Positions 35,818 to 47,200 of a stretch of 64,000 nt of DNA are shown piece after piece. The notes under the pieces are model-generated. The model made no database searches. It was not told where the DNA came from and saw only the letters and a list, made by a program, of their open reading frames with translations. This DNA is from Patiria miniata. Its lineage: Eukaryota; Echinodermata; Asteroidea; Valvatida; Asterinidae. The position numbers and the translations under genes were made by a program. The DNA is taken from assembly GCF_015706575.1 (NCBI RefSeq), contig NW_024037057.1, forward strand, positions 6,753,203-6,817,202, in the 5' to 3' direction. How positions within the stretch are numbered: position 1 is the stretch's first letter; the number at the start of each line of letters is the position of its first letter.

Positions 35818-38003
35818 ATTTGGGCAATTCTCCATGGGAGAGCAAAAAATGTCAAAAATAAATATTTACATATTAAACCTTTTTTGTACTTTTTCGAGAC
35901 CTCAATTAAATGGGGAATTCAGTTCAAAAAACGAAATTGAAAAAAATTACATATTTCTGGTAGAAACGGTGATTTTTGCAATTTATGATTAAAAACGTTC
36001 AGATTTGGTAAAAAAATAAAATTTAGTGTATGTATTACTTTCTGAATTATAGGGAAAAGATTTGATTTATTTTATGATGTTACAAGTTACTAACATTACT
36101 CGGGGTGATTAAAAAAAATTCTAAAAATATAAATAAATATATATATATAGTGTAGGCCTTCATTTAAAAATGTCAAAATTAGCACGTAATTCCGTTACCG
36201 AAAAAATGGCAAAAGTTACTCATTTCACAAATTTTATTGTTTTTTTTCTTCAAATCATGTATGTTGAGAAAAGACCCTACTATAAACATAAATGAAAAAT
36301 AAAAACTTCAAAATAGTAATTTCTTGGCATTTTTCCAAGTGGTAACGGAATTACGAAACGGTAACGGAATTACGGTAACGGAATTACGCATGCACAAAGT
36401 ATGCACATTTCCTCCAGATTATGTACATGACATATTATTAAATAGGAGATTTGCTTGTAACCTTTGACAATAACTTTAAATAATAAATTACTTGTTAAAT
36501 CATTTCCCTCTTTAATTTGCTATTATATAATTAAAAACAATCAGGTGTTCCATTGATATTTTTTACTTTTACGTTTTCTTTTTACTATTTAAAAAATGCT
36601 AATAGTTGTTTGGATGCTTAAAGGGAATATACAACATTTTCAAACATCAGAAAATAAAACTACCAAGTTTTTACAAAATACCTTACTAAGATGTTGGTAA
36701 ATGACAGTCTAAAGCATCCTGTAAAATTATGGCACCTGGTGTGAAGTAATTTTCAAGAAAATGATATTTTTGTATACATTTCCAACGGTGGTCGGCCGAC
36801 CACCGTTGGAAAAACCTAACTATTTTTCAACTACTGCTCCAACTTTACATTCTTTCCAGTCCAAATTTTGTTTGCTATTTGTTACATGTTCACGAACGGG
36901 TGCAGGCCAGCTAGTCTGGTTCCCTTATCCTCCAATTTTCCGGCATCTATAAATTGATCCATTTTACCTTTAGTGGAGTCAGGGAACCAGACTACTTGAA
37001 CAGTTTTGTTTTTCTTGGTTTTTCCAGCATTTTTGAACGCAAAACTTCAAACATGTCAGTGTAACAATATTTAATCTATTATACTAACCCCTCAAATAGT
37101 TCATTTCTTAAAATTACAGCAAAAGCCAATGATGTACATTCCCTTTAAATATGTGTTGCCAAAGCCGTTGTCTGGTACCCACAGAAAATATATTTCACAA
37201 CAAGTATATTGAGTACCAGACTGTACTTGTACTTCTACTTGGCATAACTTAACATCTTCCCTTGCTCAGAGATGCCAACCAGTGAAGTTTATTGTATTTT
37301 TCACGATAAACTAGTGAAATACGATAATACAATTATTCATAGTAAACTTAGATTTTCGGTAAAAAAATATATACATATACATATTGCTTTCATTTGACCT
37401 TGACCTTTGACCTAAAAAATGAAGCCCAGACATGTTTAGGCCTACATTTACATTTTGATCTGCTAATTTTCACTTAGCTTTCCCCTTGTGGCATTTTATA
37501 AACTTCTAAAATTTGTATTGTGATGAGTTTATGTTGAATTCAATGTAAAAGTATTGCATTTACCTATTACATGTAAACCTATGGCGTAATTCCGTTACCG
37601 CCCAGGCGTAATTCCGTTACCGTGATTAAAATGCAAATTATGAAAAGAGTGATTATTTTTTCAACTTTGTTCTGCATTGTAGTTAACAACACCCCTGAAC
37701 TCTATAAATAACAGGTAGTGTCCAATTTTAAAATTTCAAAACTTCAGAGAGTTTTATTAATTTATGCAAGAACTCAAATATGCTTGTCCTCCGTCCGTAA
37801 TTCCGTTACCGATATTAAGCTCCGCCCCTTAAAGGGTAATCTTGTGGGATTTTTTTTTTTTTAGCGGTCAATCAATTCTATTGGGACTTGGCTCCCTTTC
37901 CATGTTTAGATTAGTTGCCTAGCATAGAACGTATTTTCTTGGGAAAGAATAATCCTTGACAAAGTGACAAAATTCCGTAATTCCGTTACCAAAGAATTGC
38001 CCA
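35818..38003. mobile_element. 2.2-kb block with eight copies of GGTAACGGAATTACG
   Basis: Bounded by TTTGGGCAATTCT at the left and AGAATTGCCCATTTG at the right. The word GGTAACGGAATTACG (or its inverse) is at 36185, 36341, 36360, 36374, 37585, 37607, 37796 and 37976. A family B MITE (36618-37148) is nested inside. No transposase frame is seen, so it looks non-autonomous or is an unknown repeat type. Confidence 0.6.
36618..37148. mobile_element. TTAA-flanked MITE, family B
   Basis: TTAAAGGGAATATACAACAT at the left, GATGTACATTCCCTTTAA at the right, TTAA on both borders. Contains CCAACGGTGGTCGGCCGACC. Confidence 0.88.
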
Positions 38004-38399
38004 TTTGTATAATTTTTTTCATTTGTGCAGTTTTTTAATTTTAAAATTTTGTTGAACTTTTATTTTCATGGTTAAGTGTTTCTAAGTACTTTGAACCATT
38101 TCCCAACAGTATGCATACTTGTCTGCATGAACAAATTATTCAGTAACTGACTGACACAAGTCTATGGAGTGATCAAGGATCTCTTGTTGCTAGGCAACCT
38201 GCCTCAAAAGCCCATTCCATGTGACCCATACCCTGAACACCCCTCATTTTATTGTAGCTATTGACACTTTTAACAATAGTGTTTTATGGTAGGGTAGATT
38301 AAACTTGCGCAGGTCAACCCAGCGATTGTCCTCGTGCCCCCAAACAAATTCCTAAATTCCTTCAATTTCGTTTATCAGTTAGTGTGCCAACCACCCCTC

Positions 38400-41285
38400 A
38401 AAAAGTGATAAAAAATTTTGACAGCCACTTATGATGTGGGTTAATTGCGGTTTGATGGCAGGCATTTATCAAGATAGCATTGTTTCACGTATCTGCTTGC
38501 ACAAGAGGTGTGAAGGCACTTGGACAAGTCTAAGTTTGCGAAGTGGTATTTCTTTTGGCGAGTTCTCGCTTGGTTTGGTTAGCCACAGGCATTGTGCACG
38601 GTTCTATACCACTGAGTAGAGCCACTGACAAAAGCCGCACTGTGTGATTCCAAACGTTTGGGAAATTTTCTCATGGTTTTTGCTGAGAAATATCAGTGAT
38701 ACTTCCGAGCTCTACAAATGGGATGGCTTGGAATCCCTGTTGCTATGGTAACACTGAAAGTTCCCAAGTGGAGTTTTACTTTGAAGAAGTTGGTCAAATA
38801 TGTGTAAAACTTGTTGAGGAGTTCAGCAGGGAAACCTTACATGCACGTGCAACGACCAGCGATGGATGTATTGTGAAGTTATTTTCGAGTTTTAGTGCAA
38901 AGTCACATGTTGGTGTATTGCTCTCCTATGGCAACAAGGGATGTTTCCGCGAATCCCGTTCCGAGGAATTATCGCCGACTTGCCAAGATTGCCTCGGGCC
39001 GAGATTAGAGAGAAGTTTTTCTGATATACAAGTACACCTGACATTAAAGCCCATGGTCCCAGTTGTGCTGAAAGCATGCTGCATTAGTAACAAGACAAAC
39101 AGTTGGATGGACACGTGTGTTTAGAGGATACTTCAGCAGGTCCTAAACCCTTACCGTGGTACTTAACAAGGCTTGCTGCGTAAACTTCCGTTGTCGTCAT
39201 AAAGAGAAGAAATCCCTCTTGAGGCTTCAAGCATTTCTTGAAGTGTGTGTTTGAACAAAGAAGGAACAATGTTGAAATGAGCTGGCATTTATATTTGCCA
39301 AAAGTACAGGTGTGGTTTGAGTCCTGCTTGATAAGTACATGTACAAAATGGCGTCTTCAGATTGCAAGAGTTGTATCAGCTCAACTTGAAACAAAAAATG
39401 GTTTTAAGAACCATCAGAATTTAATATGCAAACAAATAATCCATGTATTGTATGTACACAGAGGCACCGGTGCATCTGAGATTGTGAGAAAAACATTGGG
39501 GAACGAGTGCAGCTGATTTAAATTTGCCCAAAATCTGAGGATTACGGTTCCAGCACCCTGCGGAGAATGGGATTAAAAAGTCCTGTCCTTGGAAACTACA
39601 AGCTGATGCTAATGACGGTCACGGAGGTGGCTGTTGTAGTTACGCAAATCACCTGAGACTGGAGATGTTCTTTTGAGAGACGCAGCTGAGGAGTCTCTTC
39701 CCGTTTTTTCAGTAAAGGAGCTTTCTTTCTCGGCGAGTGGGGATCAGAGATTTGTTGGACATGTTTAAATCACTGAAGGAGATCACCACTGCTGTCTTTA
39801 AGAAAGTCGTGTGGAGTTGAAGAAATTGAGCTAGGACTCTGGGAAACATCAGTTGTCTAAGTGAATTGTTTGGACACATACACTGGAACTTTTGATGCAG
39901 AGAAGTTGGCAAAAAGCAGAGTGCTGAAGGTAGCTTTTTTCGCAGGATTCATTTGGCGATGTTTTTGTACAGCTCTGAAATATCCATTCATCTCAGAATC
40001 TGGCAGTGGTTTTGAAGTGTGTTTTGGAGACTTTCTGAGGTTTCTTCAGCAAGTTCGGAACAAATTTTTGGACTGCTGATTTTGTTGACAAATCCTGCTT
40101 ATTGGAGTACGAGTTTGTTCTAAGCAAACAGTGCTGAGATTGGCTTACCAGATTATCACCATGGTATGAATATAAACGGATTAATCAAAAATGGTTTAAG
40201 AATAATCTCAAAGCAAACAGAGCATGGCATGGATTTCATCATTGATGCTGATCACTAACGCTTGGGAAAAATTCGCAGGGCTGTTTCAAAAAGGAGTGTT
40301 TTTGGCAATGAACGCTAGCTCAATCAGTGCATTTGTAAGGGAACAGTTGTGGCATAGAAGGCAGAAAGGCAGCTGAAAAGCCAGGTGGTATTGTCACTGA
40401 AAAGAAAGGGATGTTTGAAGAGCCGTTTATGCATGAATCGACAGTTGTCAAGTCATGAAAGCTTCGCACGTCGCCATGGCACAGTGTTTCCGCCTCGATT
40501 GAGAAGCTTTGTGAATTCAGGAATGCATGAATTTGGAGTTGAGAGCAGTGATAAAGGCTTTCACTAAAAGGGAAGCGTTGTTTGAAAAGGCAGGTTTTTT
40601 TTGCGTTAAATTGATTGCCGTCATTAAATTGTGAGGACTCCGGGCCTGGATGTGAAGCTGTGAACGTGGGAATTGGAGTTGATAGCAGTGAGCTGGCTGT
40701 ACTTTGAAGCGTCATCGTCGTTGCCATCATTATAACCAAACTGCTTGGTTTCAAGCCTGTCTTACTGGCTGTTATTAATTTGTAACGTCTCTGTGGGCCC
40801 GGATATGAAGCCGTGAACGTGGGAATTGGAGTCGATAGCAATGAGCTGGCTGTACTCTTAAGCGTCATCGTCATTGCCATCATTATAACCAAACTGCTTG
40901 GATTCTAGCCTGTGTTACTCAGTGAAGAAAAGTCTGCATCTTCTTTGGCCCACCACCAGTTGTCCTCATGTACTGCATCTTTCTTTCAAGAATTTTCTTG
41001 TGAGATCAACAGCTTTTGTGAAATTCCTCATCCCTTTTCTGCAAACTTTGAAAAAGTGAAATTGTAATCTGTCATCAGATGGATTTTCCAGACTTTGGAT
41101 TGAATCATGGTCGGACTTTGGTTATTTTCTTAATGTTGACCATATTGTTTGAAATGTGCACTTGAAGTTTGCTCTGCAAATGTTCTATGAAAGCTGAAAA
41201 TCGACTGTGCTTGGCCGAGATATTGTAAGATTTCTGCGTTAGAAAAACAAAAACTGATAAAACTACTTGGCTGCCACAAGGTACC
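38400..41285 (+). promoter_or_regulatory. Low-repeat region before the ankyrin gene, possible promoter/5' UTR
   Basis: This 2.9-kb stretch has few of the transposon remnants common elsewhere and ends at the ankyrin start codon. It carries several short open frames with no recognisable domain (for example 38696-39124) and one internal duplication at 40634-40925. A long 5' UTR, untranslated exons or promoter sequence would explain the lower repeat load, but no TATA box or splice pair is convincing. The assignment rests on position only. Confidence 0.3.
40634..40925. repeat. Two-copy tandem duplication, about 145 bp
   Basis: Copies start near 40634 and 40786. They share GTGAACGTGGGAATTGGAGT, a GAGCTGGCTGTACT block and TTGCCATCATTATAACCAAA with only scattered substitutions. 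It lies about 360 bp before the ankyrin start codon, in its probable promoter or 5' UTR. Confidence 0.85.
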
Positions 41286-44200
41286 ATGGCAACAAGGGAA
41301 CCGGCCAAAAGTGCCGGTCCCCGTCAGAACGCGCCACGTTCGAAAATCTTTCTGCGGGAGAACACGATGACGCTCAGTGAGAAGATCGCCCTCTATCATC
41401 ACCGGGCAGACGATTCGGAGGACTTCCGCGTGGCGGCGTTACGGAATCGGACTTGCGTCGCCAACGGCGGACGCACTTTCGTAACCGAGGAGGCTCAGGA
41501 GGAGGCTCAAGCCGCAAATACAAAACCAGAGGGAGGAAATGGGAGAAGGAATGCAAAGGGAGGGTATATCCCCACTGGAAGGAGATCGGCCAGCGATATG
41601 AGTTTGGCTGTTTGTGTGTCTGTTACAGGTACTGCATACCTGTTAGTTTTAAGTTGTGATTTTTTTTCAAGAGTTTACCCCTTTACAGCCTGTCTAAAAA
41701 AAAATGGTATAATCAAAAACAATTTTTCAATATTAAATCTCAACATAAGTAAGTCGTTTTGAGCATCACATTAAAGAAAAAAGACCAGGCTTTCCAATAC
41801 TTTTTGTTTCATCTCATTTGCTTTTGTCAATCCAGAGATAACTCCAGTTTACTGCGGAACACAAAAATCGAGTTTGTTTCTTTTGCCAAGTTGCAATCTT
41901 TTGTGAGCTACAAGACAGCATGGCACAGTACTCGAAACAACTCTGCCCATGCATAAAAGTGGCACAAAATCGATTTTGGTGTATCGCACTAAATTGATTA
42001 TATCTCTGAATTGACAAAAGCAAATAAGATCAAACAAACACTATTGGAAAGCCCAGTCTTTGTTCTTTAATATTATGCCAAGTAAGAATGACTTATTTTG
42101 AAATTTCATATTTAACCAATTTTTTTTCTGATTGTACCATTTTTTTTGAGACAGGCTGTACATTAATGTTCTGACCAAGCACACAAATGTGTTAAACACT
42201 GTTCCACTGTAGTTGGGAAACTTTCAAGTTTTCAACGACCAAAATAACAAAAAGAAGCCACAAAACAGCCAGGGTTGTTTTGAGCAACCCAGACAACGCT
42301 GATTGACAATTCATTCAGCAGTTAACAGTTGACTTGATCACAAAAGAATGTTTTCCACAGCTTACCCATGTTTACTTTCCATGTTAGCAACACCTATAGT
42401 TCTTTATCGTCCAACACAATGAACATCACCAGGGTTTTGAAGGAGTTTGTTGGCTGGGCTGGGCTGGGCTGGGCTGGCCACCGCGGCTGGGAAAGACTTT
42501 GTATCTGCTGGAAAATTCCGATAGTAGATTATTTTTGGTTAATAAAGTAATATTTAACTTTTTCCTGTGTCTGTACAGTATCCGATGGTTGCAGTCTATG
42601 CATAATGAATGGACATAGACACCAAAGATAAAATATGCTCACTTCAAATTTTAAAAATCTCCAAGGCGTTCAATATCTGCTGGAAATTCCGATAGTGGAT
42701 TATTTTTGGTTAATAAAGTAATATTTAACTTTTTCCTGTGTCTGTTCATCCGATGGTTGCAGTCTATGCATAATGAATTGACATAGACACCAAAGATAAA
42801 ATATGCTCACTTCAAATTTTAAAAATCTCCAAGGCGTTCAATATCTGCTGGAAATTCCGATAGTGGATTATTTTTGGTTAATAAAGTAATATTTAACTTT
42901 TTCCTGTGTCTGTTCATCCGATGGTTGCAGTCTATGCATAATGAATTGACATAGACACCAAAGATAAAATATGCTCACTTCAAATAAAAAAAATCTCCAA
43001 GGCGTTCATAGACACACTTCAAATTAAAGCTTGATTTCATACCAGTATCTTTCAATTTGATGTTTTTTTTGTGTGTGTTAAACTTTTGGCTGATAAGCTG
43101 TTTCAAAGTTGATTACCCCTGAACTTGCATGTACTTGTAGTCCTGAACCAAAAGCTTTGATGTGGAGAATTGTGTTGAAATTCAGAAATGTCAGGGGGAA
43201 AATGGCAAAAACAACGAATATTTATGATATGTCCTGGGGGATTTTTGTTCTTGAGATAAAAAAAAACACCAGTAACCAGCACAACTGAGCAGTCAAAGAG
43301 AAGTTTTTGTGTCTGTGAAATTTGACAATTTAACCAAGAAGTACATGTAATAAGATAACCCCTGATGTTGTGGTAAACATTGCCAGAAAAAAAATGTGGG
43401 GAACGTTAAATTTATTTGGACAAATTTGAATGAAACATCATTGGCAACAAATTGTGAGCACTTTTATGAGCACCGTAGGATGTGTTTTGGAGCCTGCTGT
43501 ATTCAATTTCATAGTTGAACCATTAAATAATCCCCTTAAATTTGCGTTATTTTAGAAAAGTAGTTTGTAAGATTTAGCTTCGTGGCAAAAAATAGTCATA
43601 AGGGAAACATTATTTAGAAAAACAAAAAAAGTTAGTGAGCATGTTCAGATCTGCAGGGTGGCAGGTTTTGAGACCTGTGACATTTGACAATTTAAGTGTC
43701 AAATACTTTTTTTTTCCTTCCCAAGATTCTACCCATGAGCTGATGGAGGCAGCTGAAAAGGGTGACACGACCGCCGTTCGCCGTGTCCTGAAAGAGAGCT
43801 CGGCGGACATGAACTTCGGCCATGGCGGTGACTATAGGACGGCGCTACTGCGGGCCTGTCAGTACGGGCAGGTGGACGTCGTCAAAGAGTTATTAGAGGT
43901 AAGTATTTTTTTTCAAGAGTGTACAAGTATTAAAAGAAGAGTCTGTCATGAGCCAATGTGGCTCATCAGGTCGGTGGTTTTCTCCGGTGTCAGTGGCATG
44001 AAACAACTAAGAATATTTATATCCACCCTGGATGGGATGCCTGTCCATTGCAGGTTACTCCCCAGCTAATGCCGGTACCCATTTTTACTCCTGGGTAGAG
44101 AGAGGCAAAGTGGGGTAAAGTGGCTTGCCCAAGGACACAACATGTGACCAGCAGCTGGATTCGTTTACCTCCGGTTTCTTTGGCATGAAACGACTGAGAA

Positions 44201-47200
44201 TATTTCTATTCCCCCTGGATGGGATGCCGGTCCATCGCAGGTTACTCGCCAGCTAATTCCAGTACCCATTTTATACTCCTGGCTTGAGAGAGGCAAGTGG
44301 GGGTGAAGTGGCTTGCCCAAGGACACAACATACGGCCAGCAGCTGGATTTGAACCCCTGACCCTCTGATTATGAGTCACATACCCTAACCACTAGGCCAC
44401 ACTTCCACAAATTGACTAATGTACTAATCCAACAAGAGCCGTTTTAGTTTGTACCTTTTCTTCAGAGTGGGGAATCACACCCACCCCTTCCCCCGCCAGA
44501 ATTCCACGGTTCGGAGAGAGCTATGAAATTTGGACCCAGAGTCTGTCGTTAAAACTGCTCAGTTTGTACTATTCTCCAATTCATGATAGGCCGGTGCCGA
44601 CGCTGGCATCAGAACCGTCAAGAACCGGACTCTCCTGCACGAGGCCTGCATCGGCGGCCACCCGAAGGTCTTACAGCTACTCCTAGATCGAGTCGAGGAC
44701 ATCGACGCGGTGGACTCGGAAGGTCAGAGCGCGTGTCACGCAGCGGGCTTCCAGGGAGAATTGGATTGCTTACAAGTCCTGTCAGAGAAAGGTATCATTT
44801 TTGGTTAATAAATCTCAGTTATTTCATGGTAGAACATGTCATTTGCAGCTATCCAAAAAGTGAAAAAACATAATTATTGTTCAAAAGCATACTTGGCTTA
44901 AAGATAGTAATGGCACTAAACTCCCTGTGAAATTATTCTTTCTGGCATGCTGTCATTTTGAAGAAAACAATAAAAGAGGGTCATTTCCAAAGATTCTTCT
45001 AAAAGACGCATTTTTGGAGATTTCCGTTAGTAGTTTTTTTTTTAATTCGGCGAAGCCATGAATGGGTGTGCACAAAGCATTGACAAGATGCATGCACACG
45101 CGCAGTTGCTATATTTTGTCCGTTCAGAGTGCGATATCACATAGCTGCAATTGGCTGAATGAGAAAGTGTCCCGGATGCTGATTTCGGGCGCAATTCAAA
45201 ACATGACTCGGCGACTTTTGATTTGAAACAGCAATCCTAAAATGTTGTTTTTCTCGGAATACACAGCATTCACAGAGCTGAAACTTCATCACGTTTAGTT
45301 GTGAACCACCCTTCTTTAGATTTGGGTCACTTTTGTTGCTTCAAACGAAAAAAAATGCACAAATGACAAAAGATATAGTCGACCTTTAAAGAAGTTGTAC
45401 TGTGGTCAGGACAGAACAAAATATTTGCACGAACAGTAGATGTGTATTCTGACCATTTTCGAGATCCCCAGTGGGAGGGGCAACCGCATACTTAAGTAGG
45501 ATATGAGGTGGTTAGAATAAGATATATTCATTTATTCAAATGTATTCAAATAGGTGCTGATATGTGCATTGTGACCATTTTCGAGAGCCCCAGTGCTTTT
45601 AGTAGGATATGAGGTGGTTAGAATAAGAAGTATTCATTTATTCAAATGTATTCAAATAGGTGCTGATATGTGCAGTGTGACCATTTTCGAGAGCCCCAGT
45701 GCTTTTAGTAGGATATAAGGTGGTTAGAATAGGATATATTCATTTATTCAAATGTATTAAAATAGGTGCTGATATGTGCATTGTGACCATTTTTGAGAGC
45801 CCCAGTGCTTTTAGTAGGATATGAGGTGGTTAAAATAAGATCTATTCATTTATTCAAATGTATTCAAATAGGCGCCGATACGTCATTGGAGGACAAGAAT
45901 CTGAAGAGCCCCGCCCACCTGGCCGCTGAGAGGAACCACCCACGGATCCTGAGCTACCTACTCAGTCGGGGCGTGGACATTGAGACATCGGACCGGCTAG
46001 GGCGGAGACCGGCTCACTATGCAGCTATCCATGGGGGTGAGGCTCTGTCTGTCTGTCTATGTTTTTGTCTGTCTGTCCAGTGGACATTCCTCTGTTTTGA
46101 AGGGAACTTTTAGACCTTTAGTTGTAATTGAGTCAATCACAAATCAATCACAAGTCAGTCACAGGTCAATCACAAGTCAATCTCAGATCAATCACAGGTC
46201 AATCATAAGCCAATCACAAGTCAATCACAAGGCAATCACAAGTTAATCCCAAGCCAATCACAAGTCACTCACAAATCAATCACAAGGCAGTCACAAGTCA
46301 TTCACAAGTCAATCTCAGATCAATCACAAGTCAATCATAAGCCAATCACAAGTCAATCATAAGCCAATCACAAGTTAATCACAAGTCAATCACAATTTAA
46401 TCCCAAGTCAATCACAAGTCACTCACAGATCAATCATAAGTCAATCACAAATCGATCACAAGTCAGCCACAAATCAATCATAAGTCAATCACTAGTCAAT
46501 CCCAATTCAATCACGAGTCAATCCCAATTCAATCATGAGTCAATGACAAACTGCTCTCTATTTCCCCCGTCAGGTCTAGAAAGCCTAATCCTCTTCGTCC
46601 AGGGCAACTGCGACACGCTAGCCACGGACAACGCCGGCTGCATCCCGGCCCACTTTGCGGCCAAGAAGGATCACCTAGACTGCGTGAGGTTCCTGGTCAA
46701 GCACGGCACGGACCTAGGAGCCAAGGACGGATCGGGAAGAACGCTCGCTCACATGGTATTCATTTGTTTATTTTGTTTTTTATTTGTAGAGTGCCTTGGC
46801 CTCTTGGTCGGAAGCATTGAACTCAAGATCTGTGGGTAGTTCTGCAGGTTGTGGGTTCGAGTCCAGCCTGGGGTTGTGTTTGTGCCCTTTGGCAAGACAC
46901 TTTACATTATTTATGTATTCATTTGTGGAGTGCCGTGCCTCATGGTCTGTAGTATCAAACTGGAGATCTGTGGGCAATTCTGCAGGCTGTGAATTTGGTT
47001 CCAGCGTTGGGGTTATGGTGCTTGTGCCCTTGGGCAAGACACTTTACACTAATTGACTCCCTCCACCTGAGAGTAAATGGGTACCTGTGAGGGCAGAGTT
47101 GGTTACTGCGATTGATTCAAGCTGCTTTGCCTATTCGAATCGTCGTATGTTTTTTTTAAATGTATGCTTTGGCTTTTAGTTTTGCAATTTTAGTATCACA

